Shown here in pieces: positions 12,601 to 24,639 of a DNA stretch of 64,000 bases. The notes beneath the pieces were generated by a model. The model was not told where the DNA came from and searched no databases. It saw only the letters and a program-made list of their open reading frames with translations. A program made the translations under genes and the position numbers. Position 1 is the first letter of the stretch. Every line of letters starts with the position of its first letter. The DNA comes from Liquidambar formosana (taxonomy: Eukaryota > Streptophyta > Magnoliopsida > Saxifragales > Altingiaceae), in NCBI GenBank assembly GCA_039720395.1, contig CM077833.1, positions 5,905,036-5,969,035 of the forward strand, written 5' to 3'.

Positions 12601-13622
12601 ATATAAATTAAAATGTTATTGTTTATGAGAATATAGTTTTCCTTCATAATTAATGGTTGTTATTTGGGAATATTTGATAGGTAGAACTAGTTGGAGGGGG
12701 AGTTGATATTTTATCTACCGACCAAAAAATATAAAATAAAAAATAAAAAATATCTAAATACCTTAGTTGTCTCGGAGGAAAAGACTATTGTAAGCTCCCC
12801 CTTGTTATGATCTTCCATGAATGATAAGTCACAAACCATGACGCATGAAATAGAAGAGTTGGGTGTGTAGCAAACTTTAATTACTCTAATCAGCTAGCTA
12901 TTGATAATTTTTCATGTTGAGCAAGTTTATGTGTGATGATAGGCTCTCTTATGACATGTAACAATTTTCCAACTCAGATATTTTATCTCTTGGTTTAGGC
13001 CATACCGGCATTTTAATAAAATATTCAAATTTCACCAAATGGTAGATCTTGCGAGTTCAACTCATTTAAATGATTTTGGCCATTTAAGTAAAATTATTTT
13101 TCTTTCAAAGGCATCTCACCACTGTACATACAATTTTACGAAAATTCAATAAATCGAAAGGCTAATTAAAATCATTCAAGCGGGCTGCTTTGAAGAGAAT
13201 ACAATCGATTCAGCAAGCTCCACTATGCATATTTTATGTTTCAATTTTGAATGAAATGGCAAAAGGAAAATCGAAGAAAGGTTATTGCATGGGCCAGCCT
13301 TAGGTACTCAGTAGGCCGAATTCATGAGGGAAAAAACAAAAGAGAGTAGAAGTTGCCCAGTCATATGATATGAGCTAATGAGCGTATAGCATGAAAGATC
13401 AACACGCCAATTTCCGGGTCAACTCAGTGGAATTTTAACACAATGATTTGATATGTGTCTGTGGCGCGCGCAATTTCAAACCCTAATTATAAAATGTTGA
13501 GACAACATCCTCAAGTCATAATTAATCATTGTAATTTAATAAAAACAAATAAATTAAGGAGCCTTGAAAGAAAAGCCAAAATTAGCGTTGCTGTGATTGG
13601 CATTCTCCTCCAACCCCTAGCC
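9670..13622. other. Intergenic region upstream of the GH9 gene
   Basis: No gene recognised. About 9720-9890 has C-rich word repeats of a kind common in dispersed plant repeats. A small GC-rich patch lies at 11880-12060 in otherwise A+T-rich sequence. It is open on the minus strand but shows no domain. Poly-A runs occur near 12391-12408. The last several hundred bases before 13623 are A+T rich and presumably hold the GH9 promoter; I identified no specific regulatory site except the TATA box. Confidence 0.5.
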
Positions 13623-13630
13623 TATATAAA
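13623..13630 (+). promoter_or_regulatory. Probable TATA box of the GH9 gene
   Basis: TATATAAA, preceded by CC and followed by GG, lies 65 bp upstream of the GH9 start codon at 13695. With a usual TATA-to-start distance of about 30 bp, transcription would begin near 13655, leaving a 5' leader of about 40 nt. Confidence 0.7.
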
Positions 13631-13694
13631 GGCATGTCATTGTTAGACTCATAAACCCAACCATTATACCCTTTTTACTGTAAGTATCGAATCA

Positions 13695-16600
13695 ATGGCA
13701 ATGAGGGGAGCTTCTCTATGCCTCTTGTTGTCCATGTCTTTCCTTCTCTTGGGCAGTGGCCAAGGGAACCCTAATTATAAAGAGGCCCTTGCAAAGTCTA
13801 TTTTGTTCTTTCAGGGCCAGAGGTCTGGGAGGCTCCCCACAGGCCAACAGATCACTTGGAGATCCAATTCGGGCCTTTCCGATGGTTTAGTCGCACATGT
13901 ACGTCACTATCGATCCAACTCTTTTTTTTTTTTTTTTTTTTTGGTACTTACTCCTAGAAATTAAATAAGTCTTCCAATCTCATTTCAAAAGCTCCAAATT
14001 TACCATCACTTAAAAACAATTCAATTGAGTTAAGCACATGCCTAATACGTACTTGCATATATATAATTTACATTTTCCTTGGTCTTTCTGTGCCCAGCGC
14101 GGCTCCCGCGTCGTACACACATGCAAAGTGTTCATGTTGCAACTTCATCGGTCTATTCTTAAAGCTTTGTTTTTGGTTTTTGGTTTTTGCACTAATGGTT
14201 TCAATTTGTTGTTATTATTTGCCAATGGATTCTCCCTTCCCATGTGTTCAGTTTACTCTTAATTTTTATTATTTCTCTCTGTTATTATTATTATTCTTAT
14301 TATTATTTTTAGAAGGCCCCACATCGACATGGCTTCGGCGTTCAGGATTTCCATCTTAGTTAAACGGTCAAAAGCTATTAAAAGTCAACAAGCATTTAAA
14401 GAAAAGTAGAAGTAGAAGTGAAATCAGAATGGGCTAGGGCTCCACACCATATTCACATGTGAACATTATTAGGCTTGCAATCAATAGCATCCTTTTTGGT
14501 CGCTAATCGGAATAGTATAGCAGCAGTCCAAATAGGAGCCTAAAAAAACATTTGGATTATTTCTCTACAGGTGGATCTAACAGGCGGCTACTATGACGCC
14601 GGAGACAATGTAAAATTCAATTTCCCAATGGCCTTCACCACAACCATGCTATCATGGAGCACGCTCGAGTATGGCAAACGTATGGGCCCCCAATTACAAA
14701 ACGCAAGAAGTGCCATACGCTGGGCCACAGACTACCTTCTAAAGTGTGCCACTGCCACCCCCGGTAGGCTTTACGTAGGAGTTGGTGACCCCAACGTTGA
14801 TCACAAGTGTTGGGAACGGCCCGAGGACATGGACACAATCCGAACTGTCTATTCCGTGTCGCCAACCAATCCCGGCTCAGATGTCGCGGGGGAGACTGCT
14901 GCTGCTTTAGCCGCGGCATCCATGGTTTTTCGAAAGGTTGATCCAAAATACTCCAAATTGCTTTTGAAGACTGCCAAAATGGTTATGCAATTTGCAATGC
15001 AGTATAGAGGCTCATATAGCGACTCGCTTGGGTCAGCGGTTTGCCCGTTTTACTGCTCCTATTCTGGATATATGGTATGCGCAAAATTTTTGTAATGTAC
15101 ATGTGGGCCTGGACTAGTCATACGACCCATTGGGCTCTCTAGAATCGTATTCAATTACCAACTAGAGTATAATTTTGGTTATAATTGTTCGTTCAGGATG
15201 AACTGCTGTGGGGAGCCTCATGGCTTCTAAGAGCGACAAACGACGTTACTTACTTCAATTTCATAAAATCCTTGGGGGCTAATGATGGACCGGACATTTT
15301 CAGCTGGGACAACAAATTTGCTGGCGCATATGTCCTTTTATCTAGGGTAATAACATTAACATCAATCGGTCCAGGTTGGATTGGATTTGGGAACCATATG
15401 TACCATTAGGCCATCCAACCATTTAAAATGGACTCGACCTTTTTGCTCCACTGCTCACTATATAAATCTGATGGGTCTTTTTTATTTGTATAGAGGGCAT
15501 TACTGGGCAATGATAGGGCTTTTGAGCCATTCATACAAGCAGCTGAAGATTTCATGTGCCGGATTTTACCCAACTCTCCTTCTTCAAGCACACAATACAC
15601 CCAAGGTAATTTTTTTAAAATTTTAATTCATGAGTTTTCAGTCGGTAAATAGCAATTCTTCAACTTCAATTTAATCAATTAAAAATTTCCCAAGTATTCT
15701 CATGTATAGTGCCCCAAGTTTTTGAAACCATGGCCCAACGTTCTATAACAAGGAAACATTGTTTTAGTGTGCCTTTTGTTTTTCGAAAAAATTGGTTTTC
15801 AAGCATATTGGGCCAACAAAAAATATAATCCCAATCATAGTAAGTGGGACGATGTAGGACGGAACATGTGTAGAATATAATTGATTCTTTCTTTTAAAAA
15901 AACTAAAAACAAAAATTGAAAAAGTTTTTGTTAAGCTGCCTATGCAGGATCAACCCAGAATTTGAGACCACGTGGTCATGATTTAACTCTGCTCTCCTAG
16001 GCTACTTGTGCCATTACTAATATGCATTGATGTTGATTTTTTTTTTTTTGTTTTGGTAGATTAAATATGTATTTGAAAAATCTGAAACGTTACTAACCTT
16101 CTAAATGAAATGCAGGAGGACTGATGTTCAAGCTAAGCGAAAGTAACCTCCAATATGTTACATCCATAACCTCCTTGCTTACCACCTATGCAAAATACAT
16201 GACTGCCACAAAGCACACCTTCCACTGTGGCAACATGTTGGTTACATCTACAAACCTAAGAAACCTCGCAAAGAAACAAGTAAGTTACTTTACTGAGGGT
16301 TGTTTGGAAAACCTAAAAATCTAGGCAACTAAAGATACGTTTGAATAGTTTTGATTTCTGGGTAAATCTCTTTTTCCTACTGATCAGTTTAGCTCTTTTC
16401 TAAAAATAAGGCGTAAATGTTTTTTTTTTTTTCAAATCTAAGTGGACCCAATCCGATCATGTTTCTAAAATTCCCAAACAAACCCTAATTTCTTGCGAAT
16501 TTCTCGATTTGATTACTTGCCAATCGTTGCCTCAATGGTATCTCACCCTTAATTATAATGACAAGATCTCCAAGTACCACCCCACCCCTAAAACCCAAAA

Positions 16601-18284
16601 ACAAAATAAAACAAAATAAAAACCCAGCTGGGCTACGCAAATTAATTAGATAACAGAGGCATTACAAATTTCATCAAAGTAAAACTTTGTTGTAAAAGAC
16701 CAAAATTTCATCGTGGTCCAATTCTAACTGATCTAGCTTTCTTGAGTTGAGCTTCTTTATATACTAATTATTTAAGGTATCTTTGTTGTAATTATAGATA
16801 AAACTATTACTGTAATTTCCACGACCACAATTACTATCACAATTATAGATACTACAACTTGAGACACATGAGATGTAGGTCTGAATTTTTTTTAAAAATA
16901 ATTTATAAAATAAAGAAAAATACTCAAAAAAAAAAAATTTCAAATTTAAAATTTGACAATGTGGTTATAGAAAAAGTAATGTTAAGAGGGCAAGAGAGGA
17001 TAGTGGATGGTTAAGTTTAAGTTTTAGTTTATTTAGAATTCCTCGTTTAAAAACCATTTTTATCCCATTTTCTTCTTTCATATTTAAAACCAATGAGGTT
17101 GTTATAGTAATTTCCATGTTAGTATAGAAGAAGATTGATAACTACTAAACCTACTTTCTTCTTCATTTATTTTTTTTTTATTTTGGTAAAATGGATATTC
17201 ATTCAAGGTCTGGGGTGAGAAACAACGACCAGATCCACAAAAAGAAAATTACATAGTCCCTCGGGGGGGGCTACTAAAGCTACTTTCACCACCGGTATTA
17301 CTATTACTAGTATTTGCACTATTACTATTCATTTGTCGGCTTTGTTTTTTTCTTTTCTTTTTTCTTTATAAACCAAGGTAAATGAAGATTTATTAATGAG
17401 AAAAGGCATCAAGCCACGCAGTCTAAAATCGAGATATGATGAAGCCATCGGAATTAGAAAGCCTCGTGTCTCCACAAAATCTATAGTTAGGGCATATTCC
17501 TCTACATGATGAGTTTTACAAATTGTTCCAACAAAAGTAAACCTTGGCTTTAGAAACATTGATACAAGATGAATAATATCCCTTATTACTATTATAATTG
17601 ATTGATTGAGGGCTTGTTTGGTTGTCAAATTCGGAATTAAATAATTCAAGACATTTTACATAGTATTGAAGGCACAATTCATCATCTTGAATTGACAAAT
17701 TCAAGAAAATGATGATGATCATCACAAATAAGAGTAGAAATTCAAAGTAGTGGTATTTCATGAATTTATTAGAATTGATCCTATAACATGAACTATAGTG
17801 ATAACTTCAACATTTTAAAATATTCTAATTCAAGTTAATGGATTTATGGCTTCAACCCTATATAGAATTCTTGAATTGTTTAATTTTGAATTAAACGCCC
17901 AAACAGACCCTGATTGATTGTGGTTCTCAGACTAACCTAAGCATATTTCAGGTGGACTACATTTTGGGAGTGAACCCTTTGCAAATGTCCTACATGGTAG
18001 GGTATGGGGTGAATTTTCCAAAGAGAATTCACCATAGAGGATCCTCCTTGCCCTCAATGGCAAGCCATCCACAGGCCATTGGCTGCGACGGTGGTTTCCA
18101 ACCATTCTACTATTCATCCAACCCTAACCCAAACATCTTAACGGGAGCCATCGTGGGAGGTCCAAACCAAAATGATGGCTATTCAGACGATCGGACGGAC
18201 TACAGTCACTCAGAACCCGCCACATATATCAATGGGGCTATAGTTGGACCCTTGGCATACCTAGTCGGAAGCTACCCCAACTGA
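13695..18284 (+). CDS. GH9 endo-1,4-beta-glucanase (plant class B, secreted), six exons, 488 aa
   Basis: Exons 13695-13898, 14571-15074, 15197-15346, 15494-15605, 16116-16279 and 17952-18284 join in frame through GT-AG introns to give 488 residues and a TGA stop. Residues 1-24 form a hydrophobic signal peptide, and the mature protein starts near NPNYKEAL. The GH9 domain fills the rest. It shows [12 protein letters not shown] with catalytic Asp77 and Asp80, the PFYCSYSGY and [10 protein letters not shown] blocks, the histidine signature RIHHRGS (His405/406, Arg407), and the acid block with Asp457, Asp458, Asp461 and Glu466 (SEPATYIN), the expected general acid. There is no N-terminal membrane anchor (class A) and no C-terminal CBM49 (class C), so it is class B. 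It should hydrolyse beta-1,4-glucan in the apoplast during wall loosening. After YIN the sequence is GAIVG, whereas many relatives have APLVG. The last intron (1.67 kb) holds two MITEs. No frameshift or stop was seen. Confidence 0.95.
16296..16486. mobile_element. Small MITE in GH9 intron 5 (AGGGTTGTTTGG termini)
   Basis: The segment starts AGGGTTGTTTGG and ends CCAAACAAACCCT, giving imperfect terminal inverted repeats, and is about 191 bp long. No clear target duplication is visible. It shares its terminal motif with the elements at 17610, 42442 and 48701. Confidence 0.55.
17610..17911. mobile_element. MITE in GH9 intron 5 with target duplication (hAT-like termini)
   Basis: A 302-bp segment with inverted termini of about 30 bp: AGGGCTTGTTTGG on the left and CCAAACAGACCCT on the right. 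GATTGATTG lies directly on both sides (17601-17609 and 17912-17920). Because that flank is itself repetitive, an 8-bp or a 9-bp duplication fits, so hAT or Mutator origin cannot be decided. It is closely related to the element at 48701-49011. The insertion lies about 40 bp upstream of the acceptor of the last GH9 exon. Confidence 0.8.
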
Positions 18285-19319
18285 GGGGATGCTCATCCTC
18301 TATAGTTGCTAGTTGTAAATATTTCTCTAATTATCCTGAAATGGGTGTGTCAATGTGCCACCAAAATATAGGTGGATGATTTGGAATGTTGTTTATCTTC
18401 TTCTAATCAATATGATTTGACAATCAACAAAAAGGGAAATCGCCAATGTCTTTAATTCTGTTTAGGTTTTTTTAAGTCTCAAAACTCACGCCACAAAAGC
18501 ATAATTGTTGCGTCTTCATGTGACTGCCCATGAAATTTGCTAATGTAGGGCAGATCTAGGATTTTTTTTCTTAATATATGGACATATTAATTATTTTCTT
18601 TTGGAAAATTATAGTTTACCCCTTGAATTATGAGCGAGAATCACTTTTCAACCCTCATGTTTAAAATCAAACAAATAGGCCCTTGAAGTTTCTAAAAAGT
18701 TCACTTTATACCCTTCTATCTAATAGACATTATGATTTTCACATAAAAAAGTCTATGTGCATTGCATGTGACCAAAATACTTTACTAATAAGACAAAAAT
18801 GCTCTTATTTTGGAGTTAAGGCATGCTTCTCACCCCCCACTTATTGGCTTCCTTTATCATTGATTGAAGGTCTATCTCCATTGTTATCAGGGTTTCAAAT
18901 GCTTCTTTGCTGTTAAAGCTCCATTGTTAAATATATCATATACAAATTTAAATGTATAAGGGCTAAGGGGTAAAAAGGTAATTTTCCCCACATTAAAAAA
19001 AAAAAAAAAGTTGCCGACACCCATTCAATTGGGGGTAGGCATAATCAAATAGGCCTTTCCACAACACCACTGATCAATCGGCCTAAAATCCCAATTGATT
19101 GGACTACCCTAGAATGCACTACAAAGTGCTAAAACTCATTCGATCTTGCACCCAAATAAACTTGTGCCCAAAACTACCCATTTGTATAATTCTTATAAAA
19201 CTAATGTAAGGAATTGATGTAGAAAATTGCGAAGTAGAATACATTAAATAACAAAAAATTTGGTTCAATTCCTTATAGCTTTGAATATGATTGTGGTTCA
19301 TTACAAAAACATAAATGCT
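18285..19319. other. Downstream of GH9: 3' flank and repeat-like non-coding sequence
   Basis: The first 200 bp are the likely GH9 3' UTR; I cannot place a poly(A) site firmly. A segment at about 18603-18990 starts with a GGAAAATTATAGTTTACCCC type sequence and ends with its rough inverted counterpart (GGGGTAAAAAGGTAATTTTC), a possible degenerate MITE. A 15-base A run follows near 18995. Confidence 0.4.
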
Positions 19320-19522
19320 AATTACGTGAAGAGGGTGATAACTTACAAGAGGTTTTTGAGATGAATGGTGGTTGATTAGTTGAGCAGCACAAGTGTCATA
19401 CCTCCATGGTATCCACACCAAGCAAAAGCTTCCAAGTTGTTCTTCCTTTTTTTCTTTAGGGTTTGCTAGAAGGAGAAGAGATAGAGAGAGACCAAGCTAG
19501 GGTCGACCAAGGGAGAGAAAGT
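19320..19522 (-). mobile_element. Fragment of copia LTR (same family as the LTRs at 21582, 30295, 36207 and 54886)
   Basis: A stretch containing CCTCCATGGTATCCACACCA, then a poly-pyrimidine/GA-rich run, corresponds on the minus strand to the R/U5 part of the large copia LTRs (compare 30480-30600 and 36380-36480). It is cut at 19522 by the LTR that begins at 19523. Confidence 0.5.
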
Positions 19523-20889
19523 TGTCGTCCCAAGTGAACAACCCTAGAGGGGGGTGAATAGAGTTTTCGGCTAAGTATGAAATCAAATGCAATCTAAAAA
19601 GCAGTTTATTGCAAATAAGAATAAAATCAAGAACAAGTAATAAGATAATCAATAGAGAGATTAAGAGAAAAAGATTACAAACGATATTAATAAGGTTCAG
19701 CCTCTACTCCTACGTCTTCGCATCAAGAACTCGCTTAAGGATTCACCAATCTACTATACCAATCTCCTTACGGGTGGAGATCAAACCTTTACAACCACAA
19801 GTGTTCTTCACTAACACTTGCACAAATGCACTCTTTAAGTGCTACAAATTGGGAGTTCTCACAACCCTTTAATACAAGATGAATAGAATTTGTTTTTGTT
19901 CTAAGGAAGTTCTCTCAAAAGAGTAAATACACAACAATTGATTGCACACTTAGCTAATGATTGAATCTCAGTGAATGCTCACAAGAGAATTAGGGCTTGC
20001 AATGAATGATCTTGTTGTATAGCAATGAATGAATCATAAATGAGTTTAAGTCCTCATATATATAGCCCCTTGGTTATATATGATTGTTTGGGTTCAATAA
20101 ATGTTGGGAATCAAAGTTTAGTGAGCATTTATGCTCAAAAGACTGTTTAAAAAACTAGCTATTATGTGTTAGGATAAGGGTTTCAGTTGTTTGAAATAAC
20201 CTTTCAGTCGTCTGAAATAAGGCTACTAAAAATCCTAGAGAATGTGTAATTTTGGTCTTTTGCTTTAGACTTTCAATCGTCTCAAAGTGACTTTCAATCG
20301 TTTTGAATAATATTTTAGTCGACTCAAATGAGTCGTTTGAAAATTCAAGAGGAGTGATTTTGAGACAAATGGATTTTCAGTCTACTGAAATGTTTCAGCC
20401 TGCTGAAACATCATTTTAGTCGTCTAAAACATATTTCAGTCAGTTAAAACATACTTTTAGATGTCTCAAAGACAATTTCAGTCATCTGAAATAACATTTT
20501 CATAGATACTCATTAAGCTCATTTAGGCACAAGTCTTTGGGATTAAAATCTCTTCACCTGGTTGATTAGATTAGTTAATTTAGGTGTTAAATGATATGTT
20601 ATGCATGATCCTAAGCCTTTTCAAATAGAATGAGCAAAAATTGAGACTTAATCTTACAAAATAGATCCTAACACTCTCATAGCAAGCTTGAATCTTCATT
20701 TGAACATTTTTTGAGTGTTGGATGTCCATCTTGTGTTGTTTGATTGATTTAAGCTCTTGTTTTTGCAAATTGATCCTCTTTAGCATGAATGACTTGAATA
20801 CCTGTCTTATATGGAACTTTAAAGTTCATTAGGCCATCTTTTGTATTGTTATTATCAAAATCATGGGATTAAAATAATTTAGTCTAACA
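19523..20889 (-). mobile_element. Copia LTR (3' LTR of a minus-strand element), about 1.37 kb
   Basis: Read on the minus strand, the LTR starts TGTTAGACTAAATTATTTT (20889) and ends CACTTGGGACGACA (19523), with TG...CA ends. Directly upstream in that orientation is a polypurine tract, AAAAAAAGGGGAGAT, preceded by a GTCATCAT motif, the arrangement typical of plant copia elements. A TATA-like CTATATATATG lies near 20055-20065 (minus). Upstream of it, 20184-20500 holds the palindrome array listed separately. The 5' LTR of this element is not in the window. Confidence 0.75.
20184..20500 (-). repeat. Array of about 11 imperfect palindromes (TTTCAGTCGWCTGAAA-like) in LTR U3
   Basis: Short inverted repeats such as TTTCAGTCGTCTGAAA, TTTCAGTCTACTGAAA, TTTCAGCCTGCTGAAA, TTTTAGTCGTCTAAAA and TTTCAGTCATCTGAAA recur about every 20-60 bp. 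They lie 120-440 bp upstream (minus sense) of the TATA-like sequence, where U3 enhancer repeats lie in characterised plant LTRs (Tnt1 is the known precedent). Confidence 0.85.
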
Positions 20890-21115
20890 ATCTCCCCTTT
20901 TTTTATGATGACAATCCATAAATGTTTGAAATTGGGAAAATACACAATTATGAGCAAATATGCTCTCCCTATCAATGTGCATGGTATTCAATTATCAATA
21001 TGGCTAAAAATATAAATTAGTAGAGCAAATAACAACACATATTCATTGAACAAAAACTGAATATCATAAATGATGATTTAATATGAGTACAATTGTTCAA
21101 TAACATCCATAATCA

Positions 21116-21150
<35 letters not shown>

Positions 21151-21581
21151 ATCATAATATCCAAAATCCATCACAAGATCAAAACATCTATACATTATTT
21201 CCTCCTGTGGCATCTATAAAAAAGATATCACAAAGGAAATTCAGGTAAAGAGTCCTGAAGTTACTACTGCATCCTTTCTCGAGTCTTCTTGATGTCCTCT
21301 ATGTCATGATCCATCAACTTAATCTTATCATGTAGAGCTTCCATCTCAGTCTCCATGTAGTTTTTAAGGGCGGGTATCTACTGAGAGATGGAAGTGAACA
21401 TCTCTCTGATAGTAGCAGGAGGAGCAGGAGGCACAGGTGTGGATGGAATAGTGGGTGTGGCAAGAAGGGGAAGAATAGTAGAGGAGGAAAAGGGAATGGG
21501 ATCTGTAGTGGTAGGTGGGATGGTGGGACCCTGGTGATGGGTGGGATCAAGCTCATTAGCCAAGTCTTCATCCGTAGCCTC
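20890..21581 (-). mobile_element. 3' internal part of the copia element, with a proline-rich ORF
   Basis: On the minus strand, a frame from 21581 to about 21245 encodes a segment rich in P, T and S (PTHHQGPTIPPTTTDP type), then after one TAG stop a charged, helix-prone segment (NYMETEMEALHDKIKLM). It ends about 350 bp before the polypurine tract. Its place between where pol would lie and the 3' LTR resembles the extra ORF of some SIRE-type copia elements, but I see no transmembrane segment and do not assign a function. A 33-base A run lies at 21118-21150. The element is cut at 21581 by insertion of the next LTR. Confidence 0.5.
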
Positions 21582-22936
21582 TGTTAGTTGTATGCCCTAC
21601 AACCAATCATGGAGATAATGCTTTAGAGATAATAAACAATCAATTGATTTCATTTATTGTTAATTACATTTATTATTAATTTAATAAAGGGCTTGTCTAT
21701 TATGTTTATTCTATTCTTTATATTCACGTGATATGTCCATGGAGTTAGAATTTAGAATATGAAATCACAAAGTGTTGTGATTATGAGACTGTATATATAT
21801 CTCTATACTACAATCCTAAATCATTTCTAGTTGAAGGTTCACTATGAGAGATAATAATGGACCATACGACTAGCACATGTTAGGTTAGCTCTATAGGAGG
21901 ATAACTAGTCTCAAGCTATTTGTGTGGAGACACTAGAACCAACATGTGGGTGTCTATTACATGAACAGGTACACTAAATGTGACCATAGTTATGAGATTA
22001 ACTGAATGGAGTTTTACCTGCTTGTTAATCAGTTTCTTCCTAGTTGTAGTGGTACAAGTAATCCTTAGACCTGAGACATCATAGTTGTCTTATGCATAGA
22101 GCTTTAGATATTTTATAACACTAACTGTAGATTCCAATGGGGTTTATAAATGTGTTCATTGGCCCTACTGCTTCATGTGTGAAGGCATGTGAGTGATCAA
22201 TAAAGAATCCATCACTTCCAGGTAAAAAGGGAGGAATGTTTCACAAGAACACTTGCAAATATAACTCATGAAAATCTATGGCCATAGTGGGATAACTTTG
22301 AAAAGGGGTTTTCATAGTGCATCATATGAGTTGATATTTTGGGTAGGTTCATATAGGTGTTGAACTAGGGACTTGACAGACTTCTATGTCCTATTAGTTT
22401 AATCAAAGAAATTATGTATGATGGAAGGATGTAATTGTAACCTTAAACTGTAACTGAAGGGTTCTTTGTTCGATGTTTATATTCACCTCATTTAGGACCA
22501 CACTATGAGCCATTGCTAGATGTTACTCATGGTTAGTAGAAATCCTAATTGATATAAGTGAGTTATAATCAATTAAGAAATTGGAAGGCGTTCCAATTAG
22601 ACCCTTAATAGAAAGTACTCCATTGTGCACTCCTTGTGCTATTCCTACTACTCCATGATGTGAACCCAATAGGTCACACACCAAAAAGATGCAAAGAAGG
22701 ACTTTAAAGCTTTGAGAGAAAAGGCAAGAGTGAATAAGAAAAGTTCTAGAGGGCCAAACATGCATTGGATGTTATTAGGAGGGCTTATATGCAATTTCAG
22801 GAAGTTGCAAATCCCACAAAAGGTGGGATTCCTTCTTTGGCTGGCCCTCATTGTGTGACTATATATTGCACACTAGCATATCCATAGAACACACTAGTTC
22901 ACTTTCTCCCTCACCCTTGGCCAAACCCTAAGGAAG

Positions 22937-22981
<45 letters not shown>

Positions 22982-23272
22982 CTTCTCCTCTTCTAGCATT
23001 CAACAAGGGGAATTAGAAGGAAGCTTGAAAGTCTTTGCTAGGTGTGGATACTGTTGGAGGCAGGACACTTGCTGCTTTTTCATTACTGTCTAGAAATTTA
23101 AAGCTTGGAGTTTGAAGACTTGAATCAACTATAAGTGTTCTAACCCTTCTTCTAGTTAGGTTTATGTTTTGTATGAACCACAATTAGATTTATGGGTTTA
23201 AGGAATTAAATTATGATTTTTGTTTATTATTATGTTCCGCATCATAGTCTTTTTCCACATCAATTCCTTACA
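21582..23272 (+). mobile_element. Copia 5' LTR (plus orientation), about 1.69 kb
   Basis: Starts TGTTAGTTGTATGCCCTA and ends CAATTCCTTACA. It is followed at once by ATGGTATCAAAACCATGG, which matches the initiator-tRNA-Met primer binding site of plant copia elements (TGGTATCARARCC). It holds a (CT)n tract at 22936-22977, in the R/U5 region. Sister LTRs are at 30295-31954, 36207-37028 and 54886-56600. It is inserted into the 3' internal part of the neighbouring copia element at 21581/21582. Confidence 0.9.
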
Positions 23273-23490
23273 ATGGTATCAAAACCATGGTTGTACTTCA
23301 TACAAACATCATATGGGATAGAATTTATGGTACAATTAATTGGATAAATAATATTCAAGTTTGGTTGAATATTTGTTAGACCGTAAGAAATTTGATTGAG
23401 ACCATCAAATTACTGAATACCCCATAACTTGGGTTTATGAAACCCTATATTGAATTTTATTGTTTTGATTATTTATATAATCATTATATA

Positions 23491-23530
<40 letters not shown>

Positions 23531-24630
23531 GTTTTATGAATTTCGGATGCATGGTGATGCATAGAAATCAAAATTATAAAATTAGGTTTTGTGAAACCCA
23601 TAACTAGTATGCTGTTTTCATGATAGTCATAAAAAACTGTCATCTTGTTTTGCATGCTAAAATTAGAGTTCTTCTCCAAAAGTTTTGAGCCATATATTGT
23701 TGGAAATCTCTTTGAATTCAGCTTTCCAACGCAACAAATGGCGCATTAATCAGAGTTTTGTAGCAAAAGTTATGAATTTTTTACTATAGACTGTTTAGGA
23801 AGACAATTTTACACGGGAATGAAGTGACAGCAGCACCTATGACCTTTTGATGGTGATCAAAGGCATAGGCGATGGTTGCCACCACTTGGGTTATGTTCTA
23901 GACATGGTAGGGAAGGGTTCTCAACTATTCGGATGCATCATAATTGGATTAAGATGCAAGAACTAAGTTTTTGGAAAGCTAGGGTTTCCCATGGTGGCCG
24001 AACCTAGGGTTTGAATCCCTAGGTTGTTCTTCATCTTCTACCTCTCCTAATTTATCATAGGTAATTAATGTGTTAATTAAATATGATATTATGTACTGTA
24101 TATATTAAATTCATAGTGTATATGATGCATGAAATTGAATTTGAAAGGAAATAGGTTGGAGAAGAATACCACCATGGCCGAACCTAGGGTTCAGAAACCC
24201 TAGGGTTCTTGCAATTGTTTTGAATTGGAACTGCTGTGAAATTGATGCTAAGCCAATGTAGAAACATAATATGTAATGTATGTATCATATTCTTTAAGTT
24301 TCAAAAGACTTTTGATGGAAAAAGATTCAAAAAGTTTGAAGTTTCTACAAAAACAGCATAATAGAATTTTCTGCAGAAAAGTCATCAATGGAGTTTTGTT
24401 TAGAATTTTTTCTAGGGAACTCCAAATTGCATGAAACTACTTGCATTAGTTTCCTAAGATGTATAGGATACTAGAATAATTGATTTGGTACCCTAACAAT
24501 GTCAACTTGTTAGGTTTTAAGAGCGTTTACGACCTGCAACAATTTTTTGTAAAAACTGGGCTGATTTCTATAAACCAAATTGTGTGGGTCAATTGGGAAT
24601 AGATATTAGGTTCAATACATAGTGTAGACT
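23273..24630 (+). mobile_element. Copia leader (untranslated region after the PBS), plus orientation
   Basis: Primer binding site at 23274, then a non-coding leader that matches in inverted order the leaders at 28800-30294 and 33290-36206. Shared landmarks include CATCTTGTTTTGCATGC, the CCTAGGGTT blocks, and the region around 24430-24480 with TTAGTTTCCTAAGATGTATA. A (TA)n tract lies at 23491-23527. Homology to the leader ends near 24620, before any gag, where opposite-strand pol sequence starts. Confidence 0.75.
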
Positions 24631-24639
24631 AAAGCTTTT

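Noticed and set aside
17329..17600. Possible LINE 3' tail in GH9 intron 5 (minus), with a frame of about 100 codons
   Set aside because: The wording resembles LINE 3' ends, but I could not read an RNase H or RT motif, and there is no target duplication, so it is not listed as a feature.
18603..18990. Possible degenerate MITE downstream of GH9
   Set aside because: Only the outer 20-25 bp are roughly inverted and no target duplication is visible; mentioned only in the description of that region.
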